Source of the DNA: Acidithiobacillus sp.
Lineage (GTDB): Bacteria; Pseudomonadota; Gammaproteobacteria; Acidithiobacillales; Acidithiobacillaceae
NCBI GenBank assembly: GCA_028065135.1
Contig: JAPTWR010000001.1
Coordinates: 14,591-78,590, forward strand
Direction: 5' to 3'
Length of the DNA stretch: 64,000 bases
Positions 18,187 to 26,044 of this stretch are shown piece after piece. The translations under genes and the position numbers were made by a program. The number at the start of each line of letters is the position of its first letter. The first letter of the stretch is position 1. Below the pieces are notes generated by a model. That model saw nothing but the letters and a program-made list of their open reading frames with translations, made no database searches and was not told the DNA's origin.

Positions 18187-19068
18187 CTAATGATTATCAC
18201 GGATAATCGCAGCAGCCGCCATCTCCGCACCGAACAAAACAATCGCCCAGGCCATATACAGCCAGAGAAGAAAAACAGGAAAGGCACCCAAAGCGCCATA
18301 TATGGTTTCAAAGCTTGAAAATCGCAGATAACCGGCCAACGCGATCTTGGCGGCTTCAAACAGGATGGCGGCGGATACCCCGCCAAGAAAAACATCCCGC
18401 CACTGCGTTATTGCCGAGGGCAGTATTTTGTAGAGTACCGCCATCATCACGGTGACCACCAGAAGAGTAAGCACATGATTCAGAAGGGGGGGAACGACCG
18501 GGATACGTGCCAAGGAGGTCAGCAGAGGTTGCAGGGGACTAAGCAGCGGCAGAATGAGTGCAAAGCTGAATGGGCCGCACACCAGCACGATCACGTAGCG
18601 TAGGAGTCGACACCACAGGCAGGTCGGAGTGACACCCCAGATGTCGTTAAAATGCCGCTCTACCTCACGAAGCAGAAAAATCGCGGTGACGCTCAATCCG
18701 AGTACGCCAAACCAATCCAATTGGGTACCACGCGCTGCGAGACGGTTTATCTGACGCAGAATCGCATCCCCCGTTTGCGGGACAAAGCTGCGTAAAATCA
18801 GGTGATCAACCTGGGCACGGTGGAGCATGCTGAACCCCACCAGATTCCATAGACTGAAGACCAGCACCACCGCCGGTATCAAACCAAAGAGGGTGGTATA
18901 AGCGAGCAATCCTGCACGGTCGATACATTCGTCAAGCCAAAAGCCATGCCACGCACGGTACATTCGGTGGGTCAAGCACTGCCAATGATTGGCGTTTTCC
19001 CTGGGAACGGGTGCCAGTGCCCTGTCCTTTTGGCGAAAGCATTGGTGCGGCGGTGCTTTTTCCGTCAT
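18187..19068 (-). CDS. YihY/UPF0761 family inner-membrane protein
   Basis: A 293-residue membrane protein with about six hydrophobic segments, of the YihY (formerly annotated as ribonuclease BN) family. The N-terminal RAGLLAYTTLFGLIPAVVLVFS and the C-terminal FETIYGALGAFPVFLLWLYM segments are typical. The RNase BN label in old annotations is known to be wrong; the function is not established. The ATG at 19068 overlaps the hda stop (ATGA); the frame extends further upstream inside hda but that part has no family resemblance. Confidence 0.88.
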   Translation of the reverse strand: MTEKAPPHQCFRQKDRALAPVPRENANHWQCLTHRMYRAWHGFWLDECIDRAGLLAYTTLFGLIPAVVLVFSLWNLVGFSMLHRAQVDHLILRSFVPQTGDAILRQINRLAARGTQLDWFGVLGLSVTAIFLLREVERHFNDIWGVTPTCLWCRLLRYVIVLVCGPFSFALILPLLSPLQPLLTSLARIPVVPPLLNHVLTLLVVTVMMAVLYKILPSAITQWRDVFLGGVSAAILFEAAKIALAGYLRFSSFETIYGALGAFPVFLLWLYMAWAIVLFGAEMAAAAIIRDNH

Positions 19069-19787
19069 CGCAAGTTCTCCGCGGCCAGACAAAGGCGTAT
19101 GAAAGGGATGGTCACTTCCCGTTGCTGCTCCCAACTCCGGGTATCCAGAACGCTCAGCATGTGATCCAGTGCCCCGAGGTCGCGCGGATAATGTCGCAAC
19201 AGATAAAGCGCTGCGTCGACACCAATCTGCAGACCTCGGCGCTGCGCCATTTCCTGCAAAATAATACGCTTCTCCGCATCTCCGGGGAAACGCAGAGCGT
19301 ATTGCAAACCCGCGCTCACCCGGCTTGCCCAATCCGGGAGCACCCAGTCCGTGAGCTGAGCTGCTTGGCGACCGGCAAGGAGCAGCGGCCGCCCGCAACC
19401 CATGCGCTCATTATAGAGATCAAAGAAAAAGGTTTCCTTATCACGCTGACCTGCCCAGCTTTCGACGTTATCCAGACACAACAGAGGCGCTCCTGCCAGA
19501 CTGGAGAACATCGCTGGATCCATGATCGTATTGAACGGATTTGTGATATCGCCGCAATCTATATAGGGCGCCCATCCAGCAACGGCTGATGCGGCTCCCA
19601 GCAATAAATGACTTTTACCCACTCCGGCCGGTCCATAAAGGTAAAGACAAAAGCTCTGCCGTTCACGTTCAGTTACCAAGTTAAACACCGCGCGCAGCGC
19701 TTCGGCATTCGGATGGGGATAAAAGTCTTCCAGGCTTGCTTGTGACTTCACTCCCAAGGGAAGAATCCGTTGTCGTGTCTCGCTCAT
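19065..19787 (-). CDS. hda: DnaA regulatory inactivator Hda (DnaA-like AAA+ protein)
   Basis: A 240-residue AAA+ protein similar to domain III of DnaA, lacking the DNA-binding domain IV. Walker A is YGPAGVGKSHL; the Walker B region reads LLCLDNVESWAG. Hda, bound to the sliding clamp, stimulates ATP hydrolysis by DnaA and prevents re-initiation. ATG at 19787 overlaps the pgsA stop (ATGA). The early RQRILPLG stretch resembles the N-terminal clamp-binding region of the family. The name is by homology. Confidence 0.88.
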   Translation of the reverse strand: MSETRQRILPLGVKSQASLEDFYPHPNAEALRAVFNLVTERERQSFCLYLYGPAGVGKSHLLLGAASAVAGWAPYIDCGDITNPFNTIMDPAMFSSLAGAPLLCLDNVESWAGQRDKETFFFDLYNERMGCGRPLLLAGRQAAQLTDWVLPDWASRVSAGLQYALRFPGDAEKRIILQEMAQRRGLQIGVDAALYLLRHYPRDLGALDHMLSVLDTRSWEQQREVTIPFIRLCLAAENLR

Positions 19788-20332
19788 GATTCGCTGGAGC
19801 CCCCCTCCTGGGCAATCGCCTTGCGACTCCAGACCCAGACATATTGCCCCCCGGACACAATGGCCATCAGGAACACCAGCGCGAAAACAGGCAGTAGCGG
19901 CACACGCCAATGGCATGCCGCCGATAACAGCACCAATACAATAACGACAAATTGGAGCGCGGTGTTCCATTTCGATAGCGGCGTCGGACGGATACTAAAT
20001 TTTCCGATCAACAGCAAGTAGAGCAGGCTGCCACCGACGATCAGCAGGTCCCGGGAGATAATGGCAACCGTCACCCACAAAGGAATACGCTGCAACCAGG
20101 TCAGCGTGATGACCGTCGTCACCACCAGCAATTTATCCGCCAACGGGTCGAGGACAGCCCCCAAACGGGTCTGAAGACGATAACGACGGGCTATCCAACC
20201 ATCCAGTGCGTCGGTGATCGCCGCCGCAAAAAAAATGAGCAGAGCCACGACGAAAAGCTCCTTCGCCAGCGCGTAGAAAATCACGGGCACCAGAAAGAGT
20301 CGCAACAGAGTCAACAGATTCGGCAGGTTCAT
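19784..20332 (-). CDS. pgsA: CDP-diacylglycerol-glycerol-3-phosphate phosphatidyltransferase
   Basis: A 182-residue integral membrane enzyme that makes phosphatidylglycerol phosphate. The CDP-alcohol phosphotransferase motif is complete: D-A-L-D-G-W-I-A-R, then G-A-V-L-D and P-L-A-D-K. It starts MNLPNLLTLLRLFLVPVIF, the usual amphipathic entry for this family. A TTG twelve codons earlier is possible, but neither start has a strong ribosome site. It heads the pgsA-hda-yihY group. Confidence 0.92.
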   Translation of the reverse strand: MNLPNLLTLLRLFLVPVIFYALAKELFVVALLIFFAAAITDALDGWIARRYRLQTRLGAVLDPLADKLLVVTTVITLTWLQRIPLWVTVAIISRDLLIVGGSLLYLLLIGKFSIRPTPLSKWNTALQFVVIVLVLLSAACHWRVPLLPVFALVFLMAIVSGGQYVWVWSRKAIAQEGGSSES

Positions 20333-20411
20333 GGCAGTGAAGCTAGGCAAGGGTACGGTGACTGTCAAGAAGAATTACGGGCGGCAAAGGCTCAGACGAC
20401 CGGGAGGTCGT

Positions 20412-20440
20412 TTGCAGAGGGCTCTGCCACTGATTACAAT
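20412..20440 (+). promoter_or_regulatory. Probable sigma-70 promoter of the superoxide dismutase gene
   Basis: TTGCAG, a 17-base spacer and TACAAT lie 49 bases before the ATG. Five of six bases match at -35 (TTGACA) and -10 (TATAAT) differs at one position, so this is one of the better promoters in the window. Confidence 0.55.
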
Positions 20441-20488
20441 CCAAAGGGCATTGGTTCAGTTCTAAACTTGAAATCAGGAGAATATTGA

Positions 20489-21106
20489 ATGTCCGAATAT
20501 AGCGTGCGCGAAGAATTAAAGCCCAGCGGATTGGATGGCATCTCGGATGCCCAAATCAATGATCACTGGGGACTTTATGCTGGTTATGTAAATCAAAGCA
20601 ATGCCTTGCGAAAGGAGCTTGCGGAAATGCGTGCAGCCGGCAAAACCGGGTCACTTACATATGCAGATCGGCGGCGACGCTTTGGCTTCGAATATAACGG
20701 CATGGTGTTACATGAGTACTATTTTGCCCAGTTGAAGCCCGGTAGCAGCATCGATCAGGCACCCGGCTTCAAAGCCGCGGTCACTGCGCAATTTGGCAGT
20801 GCTGAAACATGGCATGAAGATCTGATGTCCGCCGCCAAGAGCCGGAGCGTGGGCTGGGCTATCGCCTACTACGATGGTACCACCGGTCAGATCAACAACC
20901 ACTTTGTCCAGCTTCATGAAGACGGGAATGTGGGCGGTTTTGTGCCGCTGGTCATCGTTGATGTCTTCGAGCATGCCTACATGGTGGATTGGAAAGCCCT
21001 CGGTCGCGCGGATTACCTGGCCGCCATTTACAAAAATATGAACTGGGGCGTGGTGGAAGCGCGCTTCCAGGCGGCCAAAAGTGGCCAGATTTTCAAGCGG
21101 TTCTGA
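20489..21106 (+). CDS. Iron-type superoxide dismutase, divergent
   Basis: A 205-residue Fe/Mn superoxide dismutase fold, converting superoxide to oxygen and hydrogen peroxide. The four metal ligands can be placed: H26, H75 (VLHEYYF), D158 and H162 (DVFEHAYMVDW). The second-sphere position usually held by glutamine appears to be H143, fifteen residues before D158, as in some His-type iron enzymes such as that of Mycobacterium tuberculosis. The first ligand helix is unusual: DHWGLYAGYV is one residue shorter than the standard YHYGKHHxxYV. There is no signal peptide, so it is cytoplasmic. An AGGAG site precedes the ATG. Activity and metal choice are uncertain. Confidence 0.85.
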   Translation: MSEYSVREELKPSGLDGISDAQINDHWGLYAGYVNQSNALRKELAEMRAAGKTGSLTYADRRRRFGFEYNGMVLHEYYFAQLKPGSSIDQAPGFKAAVTAQFGSAETWHEDLMSAAKSRSVGWAIAYYDGTTGQINNHFVQLHEDGNVGGFVPLVIVDVFEHAYMVDWKALGRADYLAAIYKNMNWGVVEARFQAAKSGQIFKRF

Positions 21107-21130
21107 TCATCATAGGAATTTAATTCATTA

Positions 21131-21155
21131 AAAGAGCGGTTCGCCGCTCTTTTTT
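21131..21155 (+). terminator. Rho-independent terminator after the superoxide dismutase gene
   Basis: A seven-base stem AGAGCGG/CCGCTCT closed by a stable TTCG tetraloop is followed by a run of T. It lies 25 bases after the stop codon. Confidence 0.9.
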
Positions 21156-21194
21156 ATTGGACGCGCTTCGCTGCACGACTCCGCGATTGCCCCT

Positions 21195-21223
21195 TTGACA
21201 GGCGCTATACGCCCCCATACCAT
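21195..21223 (+). promoter_or_regulatory. Probable promoter of purM-purN-cinA operon
   Basis: A perfect TTGACA, 17 bases and TACCAT, ending 28 bases before the purM GTG. It follows the upstream terminator, so purM starts a new transcription unit. No PurR-type operator was recognised. Confidence 0.55.
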
Positions 21224-21250
21224 GACCAAAACCCCTTTGAGGAAATCGCC

Positions 21251-22288
21251 GTGGACACCCCAAAACCTTTAACCTATCGCAGCGCCGGGGTGAACATCGA
21301 CGCTGGCAATACGCTGGTGGACCGTATCAAACCTCTTGCCCAAAGTACTCACCGCCCCGGCGTGCTCGGCGGCATTGGCGGTTTCGGTGGACTGTTCGCC
21401 CTACCCGGCGGTTATCGCGAACCGGTGCTGGTATCAGGCACCGATGGGGTGGGCACCAAGCTGTTACTCGCCCAGGAAGCCAATCAACATGACCGCATCG
21501 GCATTGATCTGGTCGCCATGTGTGTCAACGACATTCTCGTCTCCGGCGCAGAGCCCCTCTGGTTCCTCGACTACTATGCCTGCGGGCAGTTGGATAACGG
21601 CGTGGCTGAGACGGTTATTGCCGGGGTGGCCGAGGGCTGTCGGCAGGCTGGCTGCGCTTTGCTGGGCGGAGAAACTGCAGAAATGCCCGGTATGTATCCG
21701 GCTGGGCATTATGATCTTGCGGGCTTCGCGGTGGGCGTTGTCGAGAAATCCGCCATCCTGACGGGTGCGGCCTGCCGGGAGGGCGATGCGGTGATTGGCA
21801 TTGCCTCGTCCGGGCCGCACAGTAACGGTTACTCTCTGATTCGGGAAATTCTCGTACGCGGCGGTGCCCACGCCCATGTCCAGATCAACGGCGAGCCGCT
21901 GGTGGATCTGCTGCTGCAACCGACCCGGATTTATGTGAACGCTATTCAGGGTCTGCGCAAGGCGGTTACGGTACACGCCCTCTCTCATATTACCGGCGGC
22001 GGGCTGGTGGAAAATCTGCCCCGCTCACTGCCCGCGACACTTGCCGCTCGCATTGATCCCAACACCTGGAAAATACCGTCTATTTTTCAATGGTTACAGG
22101 AGCAAGGACAGGTCTCCATGGAGGAAATGCGGCGGGTTTTCAACATGGGTATCGGCATGGTCGCCATCGTTCCCTGGGAATCCCGGCAGGCCGCCGTGCA
22201 GTCTATCACGGAGCACGGAGAGCAAGCCTTCATTATCGGGCAGTTGGTGCCACGTCAGGACGGTGAGGGGGTACGCTTTCTTGACTAA
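21251..22288 (+). CDS. purM: Phosphoribosylformylglycinamidine cyclo-ligase (AIR synthetase)
   Basis: A 345-residue enzyme that closes the imidazole ring of AIR with ATP in purine synthesis. It begins with [20 protein letters not shown] and contains [12 protein letters not shown] and [13 protein letters not shown], all hallmarks of PurM. A GTG start with GAGGAAA upstream was chosen. It overlaps purN by eight bases. Confidence 0.97.
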   Translation: MDTPKPLTYRSAGVNIDAGNTLVDRIKPLAQSTHRPGVLGGIGGFGGLFALPGGYREPVLVSGTDGVGTKLLLAQEANQHDRIGIDLVAMCVNDILVSGAEPLWFLDYYACGQLDNGVAETVIAGVAEGCRQAGCALLGGETAEMPGMYPAGHYDLAGFAVGVVEKSAILTGAACREGDAVIGIASSGPHSNGYSLIREILVRGGAHAHVQINGEPLVDLLLQPTRIYVNAIQGLRKAVTVHALSHITGGGLVENLPRSLPATLAARIDPNTWKIPSIFQWLQEQGQVSMEEMRRVFNMGIGMVAIVPWESRQAAVQSITEHGEQAFIIGQLVPRQDGEGVRFLD

Positions 22289-22946
22289 AAGGCTGGTGAT
22301 TCTGGTTTCCGGCCGGGGAAGCAATCTGCAAAGCATCCTTGCGGCTTGCCGTAGCGGGCAGATACCGGACACGCAAGTCGTTGCGGTCATCAGTAACCGC
22401 CCAAGCGCCAGAGCATTGGAACTGGCGATGGCGGCAGGCATTCCTGCCCTTACTGTCGATCATCGGGATTATGGGACCAGAACAGAATTCGATGCCGCCC
22501 TGCAAAAGCAGATTGACGAATATGCCCCGGATATCGTGGCGCTGGCGGGGTTCATGCGTCAACTCACCCCCGCTTTTGTTCAGCACTATGAGGGTAAGCT
22601 GCTGAATGTCCACCCCTCTCTACTTCCCGCCTTTCCCGGCCTGCATACCCATGCCCAGGCGCTGCGGCAGGGTGTGTGTTGGCATGGTGCCAGTGTCCAT
22701 TTTGTAACGGCGGAGTTGGATGCCGGCCCTGTTATCATCCAGGCAGCCGTGGCGGTCCTGCCCGCAGATGATGAACAGTCTCTCGCCACGCGCGTGCTCG
22801 ACGCAGAACACCGTATTTATCCGCAGGCGCTGGCGTGGCTGGTGAGTGGCCGGGTGACTTACGCCGCAGGGCGCACCCAGTGGCGAGAGCCGCCACAGAC
22901 GGCCACGCGCGAGGCCATTGCCCCTTCTCTGGAGAGTTCTCCATGA
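22281..22946 (+). CDS. purN: Phosphoribosylglycinamide formyltransferase
   Basis: A 221-residue folate-dependent GAR transformylase. Motifs are [10 protein letters not shown] at the N-terminus, the catalytic-histidine segment [10 protein letters not shown] and the DAGPVIIQ loop with the catalytic aspartate. A TTG start at 22281 inside the end of purM follows a GAGGGG ribosome site; a GTG five codons later is an alternative. The open frame upstream of this is only the purM shadow. purM-purN coupling is conserved in gammaproteobacteria. Confidence 0.95.
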   Translation: MTKRLVILVSGRGSNLQSILAACRSGQIPDTQVVAVISNRPSARALELAMAAGIPALTVDHRDYGTRTEFDAALQKQIDEYAPDIVALAGFMRQLTPAFVQHYEGKLLNVHPSLLPAFPGLHTHAQALRQGVCWHGASVHFVTAELDAGPVIIQAAVAVLPADDEQSLATRVLDAEHRIYPQALAWLVSGRVTYAAGRTQWREPPQTATREAIAPSLESSP

Positions 22947-23680
22947 GCAAAGATGTTGGCTTGGTGATCATCGGCACCGAGATACTCTCCGGTAAACGGG
23001 AAGACCGCCATTTTCTCCGCAGCCGCCAGCAACTGGCGCGACGCGGTTATGGCGTCGCCTGGTGCCTGATCGTGCCCGACATCCGGGATATTCTGCTGAC
23101 CCAGTTGCGCTGGACCATGGCGCAATCTGTGCCATTCTTCGCCTTTGGCGGTTTAGGCGCAACGCCCGACGACCTGACCCGCGCTTGCGCCGCAGCGGCG
23201 GCTGGCGTTACCTTGTCCCGGCATGCCGAGGCGGAGGCGTTGATTCGCCAACAATTCGGCGACGAGGCGGAACCGGTGCGGGTACGGATGGCCGACCTGC
23301 CCGCCGGGGCAAGATTGATCCCTAACCCGGTCAACAATGTGCCGGGATTTTCCATAGGTAGCGGATACTTCTTCCCGGGATTCCCGCAAATGGCGGAGCC
23401 CATGAGTGACTGGGTGCTGGCGCAGTATTTTCCTCCCTTGGTGGCTGACATAGAGGCACGGGTTCTTTTACCCAGCGCGCGGGAAGGCAACCTGGTTCCG
23501 CTCATGGAAAGCTTTTGTGCCGCCCATCCGGACATACGCTTCTCCAGTCTGCCCAGCTTCACGGCGACTGGTCCACAAATCGAATTGGGTGTGGCGGGGC
23601 AAGAGGCGCACGTTCAGGTCGCCATCCGCGACCTGAAGGCTCGCCTGAACCTGATGGGGCTCGAAGTTCAGGATCTGTGA
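22943..23680 (+). CDS. CinA/MoaB-like molybdopterin-binding domain protein
   Basis: A 245-residue protein whose first 170 residues match the MoCF/competence-damage (CinA N-terminal) fold: IIGTEILSGKREDRHF, then FGGLGATPDDLTRA and NPVNNVPGFSIG. The C-terminal amidohydrolase (PncC) domain of full CinA is absent. Such short relatives are often called competence/damage-inducible protein A, but the role is not established. The ATG overlaps the purN stop (ATGA), so it is the third gene of the purine operon. Confidence 0.82.
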   Translation: MSKDVGLVIIGTEILSGKREDRHFLRSRQQLARRGYGVAWCLIVPDIRDILLTQLRWTMAQSVPFFAFGGLGATPDDLTRACAAAAAGVTLSRHAEAEALIRQQFGDEAEPVRVRMADLPAGARLIPNPVNNVPGFSIGSGYFFPGFPQMAEPMSDWVLAQYFPPLVADIEARVLLPSAREGNLVPLMESFCAAHPDIRFSSLPSFTATGPQIELGVAGQEAHVQVAIRDLKARLNLMGLEVQDL

Positions 23681-23782
23681 TCATTCCCGAATCTTAATCA
23701 GGCAAGTTTACCCGGCAAGTCACCGCAAGCCGGGAATCTCTGCTGTCATAATAAGCTAGACTTGCCCATACGGAGGTGTGCA

Positions 23783-25171
23783 ATGGCCATCCAACATGTT
23801 GACTTGTTGACCATCGGCGCTGGAGGGGGCGCTTATCCCGCCGCGTTTCGACTGGCTCAAGCGGGACGTTCGGTAATCATGGTGGACCCTAAAGGGGCGA
23901 TGAGCGGAAACTGCCTTTATGAGGGCTGTGTACCCTCTAAAGCCATTCGGGAAACTGCCGAAATCTACCAGTCCCAGCAGCGCCTTGCCGGGCATGGTCT
24001 AGCAGGCGCCATTAGTATCGATTTCACGAAAATCACGATGCACAAAGATGCCGTCCAGGCACGCCGCTATGAACAACACGCCGCCGAACTGGCCGCCGCA
24101 CGAAATATTAAGCTCATTCAGGGAACGGCGCGACTTCTCGGTCTCCACGAAGTGGCTGTCAATACGACAGACGGCGAGCAACGGTTCCATTGTGCGCAGA
24201 TTATCATCGCCAGCGGCTCTGACGTATTCATCCCCCCGATTCCCGGGGCTGAACTCTGCCTTACCAGCCATGATCTGTATAAACCCGACTCCGTCCTCAA
24301 AACCCTCCCGGAGCGGCTGATTGTCATCGGTGGCGGTTACATCGGCCTGGAAACCGCCACCTTCTTCGCTGCCTTGGGTACCAGGGTCACCCTACTCCAG
24401 AAAGGTGAGCAACTCCTCAGCGGCATGGATCCGGGCATGGTGACACTGCTAACGCCGTTGCTGGATCCGGCCATTCGCATCCGCACCGGTGTAGACGTGA
24501 CGGCAGTGACCCTAACCCCTGAGGGAGGACGGCGCGTACATTACACCCGCGCGGAAGAGACCGACACGCTGGATGGCGACGTTGTTCTGATGGCCGTGGG
24601 CAGACGCCCCGTTATTCCCGTAGGTACCACAGAGATTGGCATTGCAGTGACGGGAAAAGGTATAGATGTGGGGCCGAGTTTACAAACGGTGCATCCGCAT
24701 ATTTATGCCTGTGGTGATGTGAATGGCCGCGTGCCGTTATTCCACGCCGCCGTGCGTCAGTCGATGGTGGCGGCGCACAATATTCTCGGCGGCAATATTC
24801 CCCTGGATTATGCTGATTTCAATCACGTCCCCACCACCGTCTTTACCCTGCCTGCCGCCGCCTACGTAGGCCTTACCCCGGCCCTGGCAGAAGCGCAAGG
24901 CATAAGGCTCCGGACCGGTCGTTACGACTTCGCCGAAGACTCCCGGGCGCAGATCCTGGAACGCATGGAAGGTGGAATTCAACTGTTCTTCGCCGCAGAT
25001 AGTCTGCGTTTATTGGGTGGTTGGGTGGTCGGCATCGACGCTGGCCAGCTTATCGGCCAGATCGGCACCGCCGCTGCCCATGGCCTTACCGCCTACGATC
25101 TGGCCCGTTTTGCGGATCAGCACCCCATGAGCGCCGAAGGCATCGGCAAGGCGGCACGCAGTCTGTTTTAA
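23783..25171 (+). CDS. Dihydrolipoamide dehydrogenase-like pyridine nucleotide-disulfide oxidoreductase
   Basis: A 462-residue FAD/NAD(P) flavoprotein of the Lpd/MerA/glutathione reductase class. It has the redox-active pair in GNCLYEGCVPSKA, the second nucleotide loop GGGYIGLETATFF, the FAD-binding YACGDVNGR motif and a C-terminal dimer domain ending in the HPMSAEG version of the catalytic H-P-x-x-x-E motif. The FAD loop is atypical (GAGGGAYPAA). The ATG at 23783 follows a strong GGAGGT site. No pyruvate or oxoglutarate dehydrogenase genes are near, so it may be a stand-alone dehydrogenase with another disulfide substrate. Confidence 0.85.
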   Translation: MAIQHVDLLTIGAGGGAYPAAFRLAQAGRSVIMVDPKGAMSGNCLYEGCVPSKAIRETAEIYQSQQRLAGHGLAGAISIDFTKITMHKDAVQARRYEQHAAELAAARNIKLIQGTARLLGLHEVAVNTTDGEQRFHCAQIIIASGSDVFIPPIPGAELCLTSHDLYKPDSVLKTLPERLIVIGGGYIGLETATFFAALGTRVTLLQKGEQLLSGMDPGMVTLLTPLLDPAIRIRTGVDVTAVTLTPEGGRRVHYTRAEETDTLDGDVVLMAVGRRPVIPVGTTEIGIAVTGKGIDVGPSLQTVHPHIYACGDVNGRVPLFHAAVRQSMVAAHNILGGNIPLDYADFNHVPTTVFTLPAAAYVGLTPALAEAQGIRLRTGRYDFAEDSRAQILERMEGGIQLFFAADSLRLLGGWVVGIDAGQLIGQIGTAAAHGLTAYDLARFADQHPMSAEGIGKAARSLF

Positions 25172-25204
25172 GCGCCGTATCAGTCATCATAAAAGGGATA
25201 CATC

Positions 25205-25990
25205 ATGAGCAAACATAAAGAACAGAAGGGGTTAGAAAAACAACATTACAAAGCCGAGTTACGCCAGCTCCAGATTGAACTGGTCAAGTTACAACGCCAC
25301 ATTATCCGCAAGAACGATAAAATCCTGGTCCTTCTGGAAGGACGTGATGCCGCAGGTAAGGACGGCAGCATCAAACGTATCATCCAGCACCTCAGTCCCC
25401 GCGAAACACGAGTCGTGGCTTTAGGCAAGCCCTCGGACCGCGAAGAAAGCCAGTGGTACTTCCAGCGCTATGTCCATTATCTGCCCGCCGCCGCAGAAAT
25501 CGTTTTCTTTAACCGGAGCTGGTACAACCGTGCCGGCGTGGAAAAAGTGATGGGGTTTTGCACCGATGCGCAATATGAAGAATTCTTTACCGAGGTAACA
25601 GATTTTGAGAGCATGCTGGTGCGCTCGGGTATCCATTTCATTAAGGTGTATCTCGATATTTCCAAGAGCGAGCAAAAAAATCGCCTGGCGGCGCGCAAAG
25701 ATGATCCCCTTAAACAATGGAAAACCAGCCCTATTGATGAACAGGCCATAACCCATTGGAAGGATTACAGTATTGCACGAAATGTCATGTTTGCACGCAC
25801 CCACACCAGTTTTACGCCTTGGACCATTGTCGATGCAAATGATAAAAAAGTGGCCCGCCTTCAATTGATCAAAGGGCTGTTAAGTCGCCTGGATTACGCC
25901 AATAAAGATACCAATTTGATCTTACCCGACCAGACCATTATCTTCGACTATGATCCGCTGTACCTGGAAAACAATATGATCAAGGCATAA
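25205..25990 (+). CDS. ppk2: Polyphosphate kinase 2 (PPK2 family)
   Basis: A 261-residue single-domain PPK2. The P-loop GRDAAGKDG is at 46-54, with RSWYNRAGVEKVMGF near 104-118 and the lid around RLAARKDDPLKQWK. PPK2 enzymes move phosphate between polyphosphate and nucleoside di- or monophosphates, usually making GTP or ATP. Which nucleotide is used cannot be told from sequence. It follows the flavoprotein by 33 bases with an AAGGGA ribosome site. The window also encodes PPK1 at 46974-49079. Confidence 0.92.
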   Translation: MSKHKEQKGLEKQHYKAELRQLQIELVKLQRHIIRKNDKILVLLEGRDAAGKDGSIKRIIQHLSPRETRVVALGKPSDREESQWYFQRYVHYLPAAAEIVFFNRSWYNRAGVEKVMGFCTDAQYEEFFTEVTDFESMLVRSGIHFIKVYLDISKSEQKNRLAARKDDPLKQWKTSPIDEQAITHWKDYSIARNVMFARTHTSFTPWTIVDANDKKVARLQLIKGLLSRLDYANKDTNLILPDQTIIFDYDPLYLENNMIKA

Positions 25991-26044
25991 TCACGGGGCC
26001 CTGGCGCCGCCCGACTACGCGACGACGCCATCAATGGCTGCTTA

